64,000 bases of DNA, taken from contig JBAOKB010000126.1 in assembly GCA_037044905.1 (NCBI GenBank), forward strand, positions 558,001 to 622,000. Reading direction: 5' to 3'. The DNA is from Hortaea werneckii (taxonomy: Eukaryota; Ascomycota; Dothideomycetes; Mycosphaerellales; Teratosphaeriaceae). Position numbers and translations under genes: made by a program. Below, piece by piece: positions 22,743 to 32,818 of the stretch (positions are counted from its first letter, which is position 1; every line of letters begins with the position of its first letter). The notes beneath the pieces are model-generated. The model ran no database searches. It was not told the DNA's origin and saw only the letters and a program-made list of their open reading frames with translations.

Positions 22743-23098
22743 AGAAGGTAGGCACGATGTCCGGATTCCATTGTGCGGTTGAGGTGGTGATGTCGAACGA
22801 TGACGGGCTGTGGGCCGATACCACCGGTTGCCACCGTTTCCAATGGGTTGACAGGACGGGTAGGCGCGCCCACCTCGGTATGCAGGCAACACAGGGATTA
22901 GGACCTGCGAGCTTGGTACCGAACCAGGCAGCCGGGCCCATGCTATACCGGAATAGGAAGCCTGCGACAGACCAGCTTCATTTCGCAGACTCGCACCTTG
23001 ACAGACAGGACAGTATTTGACTCGGCAGGCGCCATTCCCATTGTTGCTTTGCGCACGCTCGTTCTTTCCACCTCCATCTATTCACTCATTCCCCCAGC
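22743..23098. other. Divergent intergenic region, F-box gene and Smr gene
   Basis: Short shared promoter region of about 360 bp. No distinct element recognised. Confidence 0.55.
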
Positions 23099-23990
23099 AT
23101 GTCTTTCGCTCTTGGCGCTCGCGGTACGTGAATCCACCAATCGCTCGCTGCCATGGCCCAGCGTCCAGTACACACCCACCCACGCAACTGACACGTGATG
23201 CTTCGCTATCGTACCAGCCTTCAACCACGATGGCCAATCCTCCGATGCCGAGCAGGAATATGACCGCCTGCGTGACCTCGCCCGCGAAGAGCAGAACCAA
23301 CACCGCCACTTCGCCGGCAAAGCCCGCGAGGCCTACGAGAGCGGCGATGGCGCCGAAGCCCACGAGATGTCGCTGAAGTCCAAATCCCACGCCGCCAAGG
23401 CCGACGAGTACAACCAGCAGGCCTCCGAGTTCATCTTCCGCGAGAACAACGCCGTCGGCAAGGTCGAATCCGACACCATCGATCTACACGGGCAGTTCGT
23501 GGAAGAGGCAGAAGAGATTCTGGAACAGCGGATCCGCTACGCCAAGAGCACCGGCCAGACTCACCTCCACGTCATTGTCGGCAAGGGCAACCACTCGCCA
23601 GGCCACGTGCAGAAGATCAAGCCCCGCGTGGAGCGATTGTGCCGGGAACTCGGACTGCAGGAGCACACGGAGGAGAACGAGGGCCGGATCTACGTGGACC
23701 TGACGGGCGGCAATGCCCCACCGCAGAGCCAGTACGCCTACCAGCACCAGACGACGCACGCGCAGTACGGCCAGCCTATGTACGAGACTGCGTACCCTAT
23801 GAACCGGCCGCCCGGCAGCTATGCCGCGGCCGCGGGCGGTGGATACCCTGGCGCGTCGCATCACCAGCAGCAGCAGATGGCGTACAGTGGACCGCCGCAG
23901 CAGCAGATGGACGTCCAGGATCAGCAACAAGGCGGCAAGGAAGACGAGGGCATCAAGTGCTGCGGTATCAAGATCTGTGTGGTCATGTAG
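23099..23990 (+). CDS. Smr-domain protein with DUF1771 region and C-terminal CaaX box
   Basis: Protein of about 265 residues. Exon 1 encodes only MSFALGAR; a 94-nt intron (23124-23217, GTACGT...ACCAG) leads into AFNHDGQSSDAEQEYDRLRD. Residues about 25-85 match the DUF1771 helical region that precedes Smr domains (EYDRLRDLAREEQNQHRHFA, HAAKADEYNQQAS). The Smr domain has DLHGQFVEEAEEILEQRI (DLHG core) and HVIVGKGNHSPGHVQKIKP (GKG.HS core), motifs associated with nucleic-acid binding or nicking. A low-complexity Tyr/Gln/Gly-rich tail follows. The last residues are IKCCGIKICVVM; CVVM fits a CaaX box, with Met favouring farnesylation, and the nearby CC could be palmitoylated. That would place this Smr protein at a membrane. 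Gene intact. Confidence 0.85.
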
Positions 23991-24768
23991 GACGTTTATT
24001 TTTATCTTTATCTTTTTAAGAAAAGAAAAGGAGAGGAGAGCTGGGACAGGAAATCCGCCTTCCAGCAAGGTCGTACACACGTCTGCAGGAACTGGACCTG
24101 GGATCTGTGCCTGGTTGCAAGGAGGATCATTTTGAACATATGTTCACAAATTTGGGTTAAATACACGCGCGCGCGATGGGAGAAGGTGCAGGCTGCATGA
24201 TACCCTTCAGAATTGCTTTTGCGCCTGACCTGATATTAATGTACTCTAGTAGTTGATGTACAGATACGGTTTTAAGACTATGCCTTCCGCGTTATGCGAG
24301 GGAGGAAAACATACACATTGGCAGCTTACGGGACACACAACCGATGAGTTGTCTCCTTAATCATTCCAGAGATATCTCGCGTTGGCATGAGCTGCCGCGA
24401 TTCTGCTTCTTGTGAAGTTCTTCGTACCCAGGGTGCGTTGATCTTCCCGCAAGACTCAGCTCCAAGAGATGTCACAACGCCAGCCAAAAGCGCACGAGCT
24501 CTTACTGGTGAAATATTCTGACCCGCCTTAGCAGCCAAGGCGGAGCTCGCTCCAAGTGGCGAGAAGCTCCAGACGATGATCCAGGAACGTGGACCCGCCA
24601 CCTTGCTGTCTTTTGTTTACTTTACTCCTGCCTTGATGGTGTGTAACCACGGACCCACCCGCCAAGAAAGGGAGCTGCAGAAGGGAGAAAAGAGAGAGGG
24701 AAATAGCAGACACGCCTGAGAAGGCCATCTAGCATCGAAATCGAGTTCTCAGATATCGGGTTGCACCG
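23991..24768. other. Intergenic region between Smr gene and the AT-richer island
   Basis: 3' region of the Smr gene with T-rich runs and a short (CG)n stretch near 24166. It may contain the left boundary of the island. No inverted terminal repeat was found by eye. Confidence 0.45.
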
Positions 24769-27469
24769 ATGGTCACGACACGTGGCCAGGCTAGAAGAGC
24801 TGCCGCCGCCGCTCCTGGTGCGGACATCCAGGAAACAACAGCATCCCCCCATCCTGTTTCAGAGCTGGAAAATCAATCTCGAGACTCAGAGCCTGCTTCG
24901 AACCATGTTACTAGTGATGCTGCGTCACTAGCAAGCACTCCATCCGAGCGAGAACTGTCGACAGCGCGTCGAACGAGTGCGTTGGCAAGCCGCCAAGATG
25001 AGTTGGATGTGGGCAACAGTCTTGTCCAGCCAGGGAGGGGCTCGCACAGAATCGGATCCTCTTCTGCCTCACCCTCATCCTCTTCTTCGTCCCTATCCGA
25101 GTCCGCACTTCGGCAGTCCGCACTTCGGCGACAGGCAGACCGTCCTACACCTCTACCGCCAACCCTACTAGCTCTAATAGCTAGTTTCTTCATCTTTGTA
25201 CTCTGCTTCATTCCGCTTACTCAACCTAGCGAAACCAACGCAGTTAGCCCTCCTTGCCACGTACATTTTAACCCTAACAACCTTGCTCCTTGTGGCTTAA
25301 AAGGGCCCGTTACACGCCTCCTCGCCCCAATTGTAAGGGATTTGTCTATAGTTCTACGGGCAGAGTGGTTCGAAGAGCTGCGCCAACCATATTCGGTAGA
25401 AATTCGATTTCCCTTGGCTTTGCTTCCTCGCACACCTAGTAATAGGTGTAGCCCGAGCTGGAAAGTCCAATCTTCTTCCCGCTCCAACTTACTAGCATGG
25501 TTTAAGCGGCCGGATCCCAACTATGCCACCGTTGGGCTTAATGTAACGGAAATCTACTAGGCTTTGTACTTCCTACAGCAGCATATAGAGCCTTTCGAGG
25601 TCCGTTCTACAAGTATAGTGGATACGGACCCCTGGCTTCGAGATCTCCTGCGTATTTAGAACCGTGCAACAGACAGACGTAGTAATACCAATCGGTTCTT
25701 CAGATATGTGGCTTGGTGGACTCAGCCCAAAAGATTTCTATCTCGGTGGTTGCTCGAGGCTTGCTTATCGCCCCTACACCAACGGAAAAGCCATTTAATC
25801 CAGGCGAGAGAGGAAGCGCAAATCTTGTTAGAGAAAGTAATAGAGATTCAGAAATCGATTCAAACCAAGTTAGAGTGCGAATTAGCGCCTTTACTTGACG
25901 ACGCGAAACTGCAGCGCCGAGTTGGAGGGAATAAACGCGAAGAGCAAAAGTTCTGGATGCTAATCGACTATCTTTGGTATGCCGAACTCGTAGCACTTGT
26001 CTCCGAAGGCGGACTAAGAGCATTCGATACGACTTTGGATACGGAGATCTATATCCTAACAGAGTTCGAGGCTTTTCTAACTGCAGAAGTAATAGAAGAG
26101 CTTTGGAAACCTAAGATTGCAAACAGTCCCTTCGACAAACTTACGACAAATATTCGGGACCTTCGCTCTCTTAAATTTGACCTTCTAAGTGACTCTACCT
26201 CTATCTTCGCCTTGCTAGTACAGAACGCTACCTATAAGGATGTGGAACGACTTCTTGCTAACCACCGGTTATTATACCAAAACGTGCTTTCTCAATCACT
26301 TAGAAAGCTTACAACTAGCGTGCTTAGCGCTGCGACACGAAATTGGGTAGCAACAAAATTTGCCCGATGCGGGCTTAATTACGAGGAGATAGAGTCGGGG
26401 CGAAGACTAGGCTTTCTAAGTGTACAGGAGCAGACGGGAATAGGGAAGAATAGCAAGCAGAGCAAAGAAGAAGCTATAGGCGAACTAGGTGGCATCGGCT
26501 GTCCCACCCATCCTTCGCCATTCCTCGGTGCTTGGTTTAGCAATTACAGCGACGCTCTCTCTTCTAGAGCCGAGACTTACTGTCCACGCCTTACCTCTTT
26601 ATGCCGCGGACCGTCTTCGCCCACCTGCCTCGATGATTTCTCTATAAAGCCGGACGTGCCAGACTGGGTGCCGATCTTTCATCCGAAACGGTGGCCTCGA
26701 TCTATTCCGAAGACTCGACTTAGCGGACGCAAAAGCTGCCCGTCCTCGCAATATGGCAAGCAGCAAGAAGCAGACTATACAGAGGACTGGCAAGGCTTGA
26801 AGGATACAAGGGAGAACACTATCCGTAGTCACCGATACTGTGTACGCTCGATGCTTAACGCAACAACAGATAGACAAGGAGAACGAAGGCTACAGCTAGG
26901 GGTAATGGAACAACTTGAAAACCAAAAAGAGGAGGAAGGGTTTTGTTTCGGAGGGTGATTTGTCAAACGCCGTCGAACAGTGAGACCGACTTAGATCATA
27001 TCTACAATCGAAGTTTAATCCATCTGTACACACCAGTTCAGCAGCCGATTTGGCGAAGTATGTCGAAATGTGCCGGAAGTGTCTATTCACGTTCCGGTCT
27101 CGCTTGGCGAGGTAGCGAGAAGCCTTTTTCTGCGAGCATGTAGAATGCCAAAAGGCGGAGACGTTTTACGAATGGCTTTAGATCGTCATTTAGTCTTCTG
27201 TTGGCTTTCAAGAATCCGACAGCTAACCCACGGGGCAGGCTACAGAGTTCGGAAATGCTAGTGAAAGACCCGATTGTAAGAAGTTGCATTGTGTCGGTGC
27301 GACGAGGAATACTTATTCCTTCCTTCGTAGCTTGACTTTTTGGTCGTCGAGGGAGAATCCCTAGTAGTACCGTAGGTCAATGGTGCAGATGACGATCGAT
27401 AGCGGGTGGGAAATTTTCCAGTTTCATGACTTCTTTCGCTCTGGTCTTCTTCCGTTGAGAACAACATCG
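24769..27469 (+). pseudogene. Decayed orphan gene: basic Ser-rich N-terminus, one TM helix, helical body, degenerate Cys tail
   Basis: I do not recognise this gene. From ATG at 24769 (MVTTRGQARRAAAAAPGA) one frame runs to 26958, interrupted only by TAG at 25558 and at 25657. Both stops keep the frame and both would be Gln if CAG had become TAG. The N-terminal 125 residues are basic and Ser-rich; then a TM helix (LLALIASFFIFVLCFIPL), a Cys-containing region (SPPCHVHFNPNNLAPCGL) and a long charged helical body (LIQAREEAQILLEKVIEIQK, YKDVERLLANHRLLYQNVL). After a one-base shift near 26940 the next frame carries coherent peptide with a CRKCLFTF...FCEHVEC cluster and repeated TGA/TAG/TAA codons to about 27469. 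Leu codons CTA, CTT and TTA are common and GC looks lower than in the neighbours. Stops at former CAG/CGA codons fit RIP-type C-to-T change. Short introns hiding the first two stops are possible but less likely. Confidence 0.55.
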
Positions 27470-27530
27470 TGAGGGTCTCATAACTTCGTACAGATCTATC
27501 CTAACACTGTTCCCACTGTAGATTCGAACT

Positions 27531-28826
27531 TCAGTCAAAAGGAATCCGCCTCAACCCACCCCCTTGGCCCCCTTTCATCGCCTCCTGTCTCGCGCCCACA
27601 GCCGAGGGGACTTTAATCCCGCAGCAATCGCCCCACGAGTTGGCACTATGCGAGTGCTTCATCCCATTCCCATCCGTGACTTCCACCTCGCCCACATCCT
27701 CGTCCGCGACCTTGGCCTCGGCGTCCTCGCTCATGCCCTCCGCCGCTGGCAGCAGGGAGCCGAAGAGGAAATGCTGCGCGACGGGCAGCTTGCCGAGGAC
27801 TTCGTGCACGAACATCTTGCGCAGCCCGGCTTCGATCTTGGCCCAGTTCTTCGCGGCCGAGATGTCGTCGAGCATGGGGCTGTGCCAGCGGAGGCCCTTG
27901 ACCGTCTTGGTCTCGTTGACCCAGGCGATCTGGTCCAGGTAGAGGTAGTCGCGGGCGCACTCCTCGATGATGAGGGGGTTGTGGATGGAGAGGGGCCGGA
28001 TATGTTTGTGGTTCACGAGCTGGGAGGCGCCGAATAGGAAGGGGAGGAATTGGTAGTCGTCTAGTCCCCAGACGCCGTGCGACCCGGCGGGTTCCAGGTA
28101 GTAGGTACTTTGCACTTCGCGCATTAGACGCAGGTAGCGGGGGAAGATGAGAAGGGCTAGAGCGGGGAAAGTGCGTTCCGGGAGGAGGGAGAGGCGGTTT
28201 AGGCAGAGGAGGAAGAGGAGGAAGTTGAGCTCGTGCCCTGAGCCGTAGTCGATACGAGTACCATTTCCAAACGCGTTGGCAAGGTATGTGCCCACCTCTT
28301 CGATGGCCGTGTCGTCCTGTACGCCCAGCTGTCGCTGCCAAGCAGGGATGCTTTCTTGGACCTGGTCGAGGAAGGTACGGAAGGCTGGATTGCCAAAGCG
28401 GGATCCGGTGTCGACAGGCGGACAGCGTTGGAGTATCGCCTGTGCTTCATCAAGCACGCTCAGCAAGGCTTTCACTTCAGCATCTTCGGCCGCCGGGCTC
28501 TTGGCTACATCGCTGATCATCTTGTCCCGGACGCTGTCGCTCAGGTGGAAAACGAATGCGACAATGAGCTCATGGGTCTTGCTATCCACAAACAGCTGAT
28601 GATCTTTCTCGCTTAATATCCGTCTGCTCGGCTTGATATATGTATGACTGGAGAGGTCCGGCGGCGAGGGTAATGAAGGTGTCGGTGGGGGCGGATTCGA
28701 AGTGGACTCATCGCTGGCTTGCGGTTGAGGCTTTCGACGTGGTGTTCCCAGCCGTGGCAGTTTGTCCGCGAGGTTAGGAGGGTTGGTCGGGATCGCAGAA
28801 TTTGGTAGAGGCATAGCAGATGGCAT
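27531..28826 (-). CDS. Serine/threonine phosphatase 2A activator (PTPA, Rrd1/Rrd2 type)
   Basis: Peptidyl-prolyl isomerase-like activator of PP2A and related phosphatases. A single intact exon of 431 residues. After a Pro/Ser-rich N-terminus, the PTPA fold begins at YIKPSRRILSEKDHQLFVDS. Diagnostic segments are FGNPAFRTFLDQV, VGTYLANAFGNGTRIDYGSG (the signature nucleotide/substrate loop), HELNFLLFLLCLNRL, LEPAGSHGVWGLDDYQFLPF and IHNPLIIEECARDYLY. The C-terminal extension ends WGDCCGIKVPSAVG...LRRIPFD, typical of the filamentous-fungal protein. The sequence does not let me choose safely between the Rrd1 and Rrd2 paralogues, so no symbol is given. The start is the first Met; MPLPNSA five residues on is an alternative. 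Its 3' end nearly abuts the decayed island. Confidence 0.92.
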   Translation of the reverse strand: MPSAMPLPNSAIPTNPPNLADKLPRLGTPRRKPQPQASDESTSNPPPPTPSLPSPPDLSSHTYIKPSRRILSEKDHQLFVDSKTHELIVAFVFHLSDSVRDKMISDVAKSPAAEDAEVKALLSVLDEAQAILQRCPPVDTGSRFGNPAFRTFLDQVQESIPAWQRQLGVQDDTAIEEVGTYLANAFGNGTRIDYGSGHELNFLLFLLCLNRLSLLPERTFPALALLIFPRYLRLMREVQSTYYLEPAGSHGVWGLDDYQFLPFLFGASQLVNHKHIRPLSIHNPLIIEECARDYLYLDQIAWVNETKTVKGLRWHSPMLDDISAAKNWAKIEAGLRKMFVHEVLGKLPVAQHFLFGSLLPAAEGMSEDAEAKVADEDVGEVEVTDGNGMKHSHSANSWGDCCGIKVPSAVGARQEAMKGGQGGGLRRIPFD

Positions 28827-29383
28827 CTTCAGCGGATCTCACCTGTCACTATTCAATTAAGAGGATAAGTCTGGGCTGTATGGTAAGGTCTTTGTTGATG
28901 GTCAGACGTCAGGCGCTAAGTCCGATAGCACCGAGACACCGAGCTTGGGCGCCACCGTTCCGGAACATAATACAATACTACCTACCTAGGTAAGTTCTCT
29001 CCTCTTACTTCCCAAATTGCCACACGAATTGCGTTAGGCTGTGAACATGAAGTCAAAGACCATACGAATCCGACTTTGGCAGTAATACGTCCTGTTCATT
29101 GTGTATACAACGTCTCAGGCAGAAAACGCTCGACAAAGCAAACTTCCAAGGTTGGAACGACAAATATCCATCATTTCACTCAAAATGCATGCGCACCTTT
29201 CCTTCGAGGCCCCAGAAACCATCAAAGACCAACCAAAATCAATCATTGCATACCCAATTCTTTCCATAAATCTCATCATCATAAGCTCATCGACAAAAAA
29301 CAATGCCCAGTCCATAACCCTCATGAAATCGTATAACAACCATGCACACACTGTCTACCGCCTCATCACAGTACCTTTATATC
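28827..29383. other. Intergenic region upstream of the PP2A activator
   Basis: Holds the perfect palindrome TACCTAGGTA at 28983-28992, about 160 bp upstream of the start at 28826. Otherwise A/C-rich with no gene or RNA supported. Confidence 0.55.
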
Positions 29384-30198
29384 CTAAAGGAACTTCCTAA
29401 TAACCTCGACCTTCTTACAGGAAGGGTTCTGTGGCGGGTATTTCCCCATCACCCACGCGAGAGTCGTGTACGTGTACCCGGTGTAAAGGGTTTCACAAGC
29501 GTACCTGGAGCATGTGGGTCAGTTTGATCGTCTTTCGGAAAGTGTTGTCTTTCAATTTCTTTCTTTTCCTTTGTAGAAGGGGGGAATGGCAGGAGAGGAG
29601 AGTTCTCTGCAGACTTACCAGCGGTAATACGCCGTAGCGTTCCCGGCTTGAGGCGGGGAGACGCGGTCATTGACGTAGGATTGGATGTTCATGTGGTTAT
29701 TCTTGTCGAAGGCGACCATAGTGTTAGGGGAACTGGGCTCGAAGAGCGGCAGAGCGACGTTGGAGGCGTCATTGTAGATCAGGGACATAGGTTCCGAGAC
29801 TATTGCAGATCGTCAGAAAAAAAAAGTTCATTTCTACGTTTCCCTTCGTGATGGTGCTGAACGTTTGTCCTTGGACGGAAAAGGGACGAGATAATGCAAG
29901 ACTCACCATTCTCCCCTCCAGCCGGGAGGACCCAGGTCAAGTACCCAGTCGCACCGGCTTCTTCATTGGTAATGTACTCGCCGTCGGTCGTGTTGAAGTA
30001 GAACGTGCTTCCGCCGTACGCGGTACAGAGGCCTTCGATGGCGGCGCCTTCATGGCAGGCACCTAGCGCAACACCATTGTACTTCTGGCTCTTGGAGTGC
30101 AGGACCAGCTGGAAGGGCTTGGATTGCTTGGTATACTGCGCCAGACTTGTCGAGGCGAGGGCGAGCAGAGATGCGGAGATGAGGTTGGAGGTAAGCAT
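29384..30198 (-). CDS. Small secreted protein (DUF7907-like)
   Basis: Secreted protein of about 197 residues, three exons, intact. A signal peptide (MLTSNLISASLLALASTSLAQ) is followed by QLVLHSKSQKYNGVALGACH and EGLCTAYGGSTFYFNTT. After intron 1 (29800-29906, GTGAGT...AATAG) the protein continues VSEPMSLIYNDASNVALPLF, then NHMNIQSYVNDRVSPPQAG and AYYRW. Intron 2 (29505-29618, GTAAGT...TCCAG) splits the Trp codon, and exon 3 ends CKKVEVIRKFL. The pattern (GACHEGAA..., a beta-strand-rich body, YYRWY.CET) matches a family of small secreted ascomycete proteins of unknown function; the family name is from memory and less sure than the gene model. Four conserved Cys suggest two disulfides. It may be a cell-surface or effector-like protein; no enzymatic motif is seen. 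Confidence 0.78.
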
Positions 30199-31573
30199 TT
30201 TTGAGGTTTGGGGATAGACAGAGGATTGCTAGTAGGCAGGTTTTGAAGTTTCTCCGGTGTTTGATGCTAAATGGATATGTCTAACCCAAAGAAAAGGAGG
30301 ACGTGAGCTTTCCTTATGTATTCTTTCTCCTCCAGACCTACCTTGCTATAACGCGCGCACACCGACAGTGAGTTTAAACTACAAAGAGACTACCTACGTC
30401 CCCAGCTGAAAGGGCCCGCCGTTGCTAGGTAGAGTTTCAGTCTGATGATGGGTAAAAGTCGCAAATACGAACTAATGCATGGCGCTGTGACGTCGATGGT
30501 CGTGGCACCATGTGACCGAACTTCTGACACGATCCGAGGTGTGGTTCGTATTCTTTGCTAGTCAGCAAGGACTATAACCGATGCTACTCGGTAAGCCGTA
30601 GCAGGACGCACAAAGTCCTGATGGTTTGTGCAGCGGTCCGCAAAGGAAAGAAAGAAGATGTGGCGATCTTTGAGACGGCGCGTGCTATTTCTGGGCGGAG
30701 GAGAGCTTGGTGAGCTTTTTTGCCCCCCCCCTCCCTCCCGCTACGCTACGGTTGCTACGGCTTTGGTATGTACTATGTACCCTTTCCAATAGTCGTTTCT
30801 AGTTAAGCCACATACCGTATACGCCGGCGATGCCGTGCGTAGTGCTGCTACTGTAACGCTGTTTGGCCTTTGTTCGGGCAGGTGGATGATGTGCTAGGCA
30901 CATTACCGATCATCATCTTCTGCAGGAATACGAGAAGTGAGACAGATTCGGACCAGAGAAGTGGTGATGGCTTTCTTCCTCCCCATGGGAAACCCGGGTG
31001 GAGTTATTTGCATTGATGCTGGGGCTAGCCTGCAGAAAGATGCGGTACATATCATTGGTCTCGCGGCAGAAACAAGACAGTCGTTCTATGGCTTTTCGAA
31101 ACACATTATAGCCGCAATCATACCCTGCGCTTTGTGACTGTCGGAATACAGTACTTGTGTCCCAAACACCTCAAGCCGGGATCCGGCATGACGATAATGT
31201 TTCGCTTCCCAAGATGGATGCTGTCGTCAGCAAAATCGATTGCTTATCCAATATAGAACTGCCCTTCGCTGTAAGACGCGCAGGCACAAATCCCATACCC
31301 CCTCAGCTGGATGTAATGGAAAACCAAATTAGACACATTGTTCATCAAGAAAGGTTTTCAGAGCTACTACTGAAGCTATCGAAGAAAGCTATCAAAGCCT
31401 TGCTCATAAAGTTTCTCTCAAAACGCCGCCCGAAATCTCATGATTCATCGCAGGAGCTTCGCCTCGTCGCTCGGGTATCATGCACTATTCCTCTCGCTCT
31501 CGTGTGCTGTGGCCGCATGTGTTTCGTTGCAGTCAGTGATGTCGACCATAGCCGCCAGCCAAGTAGCAAACAT
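30199..31573. other. Intergenic region between secreted protein gene and CsbD-like gene
   Basis: About 1.4 kb: the promoter of the secreted-protein gene plus the 3' region of the CsbD gene. A C-run lies near 30723-30731. A long plus-strand frame (31157-32059) is the antisense shadow of the CsbD gene. No independent gene supported. Confidence 0.5.
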
Positions 31574-32159
31574 CTAAGCCTGCTTCTGGATATCGGCCTC
31601 AGCACCACGCTGCAGCGTCTTGCCCGTGTCGTGCTGGTCCTGGAAATCCTTCTGGACCTTGTCATTGCCCATGGCGCCGGCGACAGCACCACCGACCGTG
31701 CCCTTCGCACGATCAGCCATGCCGCTGCCGAGGTCGCTCAGCTGGACCCTGGGCTTCGCGCGAGCCTGGCCCTGCGCGTTCTGGTCACGCCCCTCCTTCT
31801 TCAGGCCCTCGGCGCCGACGAGGTTGCCGACTGTCTCCTTCGCGGACCCCATGGTCTGGTCCCACTGGCCGCCCTGACGCTCCGGGTCGTTCTTCGCGAC
31901 GCCCCCGCTGGAGACGCTGAAGCCGCCCACGGAGCCGCCGGCGTGCGAGAGGGTGTCCTTGGCTTCGGCTTCGCGCTGCTTGTCGGCCGCCTGCTGCTTG
32001 TCGGCTGTGTTGCCCGTGATGGAGCCCAGAGCGGACTGGGCGGCGCTGGAGGCCTGTGATGATGAGTTAGGAAGGAGTGTGTAGGATGTTTGGGAGTGAG
32101 GGGTGACATACGCTGTCCACGTAGGACTGGAGAGTCGAGGTGTTCTTGTCAGAAGCCAT
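31574..32159 (-). CDS. CsbD-like stress-response protein
   Basis: Hydrophilic protein of about 175 residues resembling fungal CsbD-domain and mismatched-base-pair/stress proteins, usually induced by stress or stationary phase and probably protective rather than enzymatic. Exon 1 (MASDKNTSTLQSYVDS) is followed by a 58-nt intron (32054-32111, GTATGT...CACAG) and ASSAAQSALGSITGNTADKQ. The CsbD-type core is QGGQWDQTMGSAKETVGNLV with a second related unit SGMADRAKGTVGGAVAGAMG. There are no Cys residues, and Gly, Ala, Gln and Lys are high, as in disordered protectants. The ATG context ATCACCATGG is strong. Gene intact. The role is inferred from family resemblance only. Confidence 0.85.
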
Positions 32160-32818
32160 GGTGATGGTGGTTGTTTGGGATGTTTGGATTGGCTGTGAAG
32201 CTGATTGCTTTGTGAAGTGGTGTGAAGTTCGTGTGTGTGTGTTCGAGGAGAGTTGGAAAATGTCTAAAACTCAAGCTGTTGCTGGAAGACGAAGGAGTTC
32301 AAATACGCGCGTCTTGGAGCTGCCAGGTGACCTCCTTTGTTGGTTCGCCCGTGAATACGCGAGCGAGCGAGCAATGACGAACATGTGAACCGCTACGTCA
32401 TAGTTACCGAATGCGGAGCGTTAGCCTCTGCGGTGGCCAAGGACGAAGCGCGTGGAGGTGGCGGGACAGCGGGACCAGGCGAGTCGATGAGGCGCCTCTG
32501 AGCACATGGCCCCATTTGGTGCGGCCGATCATATCTGACCAGGTGCGCGTCTAGAAGGGCGAGGCAGACATCGAGATCACCAGAGTGAGGGCTGGAACCA
32601 CCTTAGCGGGGAACAGCAAAGAAAGGCAACGAAGCTGGTATTCTTCCTATGCGCGGTACGTTTGCTGCCGCTGCGCTGCAAATAGTATACAGAGAGACGC
32701 TTCCAAAGTCAATCGCTTGTTCGTATACATGGTCGTAAAAGATGGACCGAAAGACGCGCCTAGATTCCTAGCGGACAAAATCGATCACCGCTTGCACTCC
32801 TTACCATCTCATCGTCTC
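32160..32818. other. Intergenic region upstream of CsbD-like gene
   Basis: Promoter of the CsbD-like gene and 3' region of facB. Short GAGC-type repeats lie near 32360. No gene or RNA supported. Confidence 0.55.

Noticed and set aside
25540..25700. Short introns that would remove the two TAG stops in the orphan gene
   Set aside because: Possible GT...AG pairs exist (36 and 60 nt), but both stops already lie in frame with the sequence on either side, which needs no intron, and the downstream part has many more stops.
27646..28341. 231-residue minus-strand frame
   Set aside because: Alternative frame within the intact PP2A activator; low-complexity Arg/Pro sequence.
31157..32059. 300-residue plus-strand open frame
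   Set aside because: It is antisense to the CsbD-like gene, whose two-exon model with a proper intron and strong start context is far better; the plus frame is Ala/Leu/Arg-rich shadow sequence.
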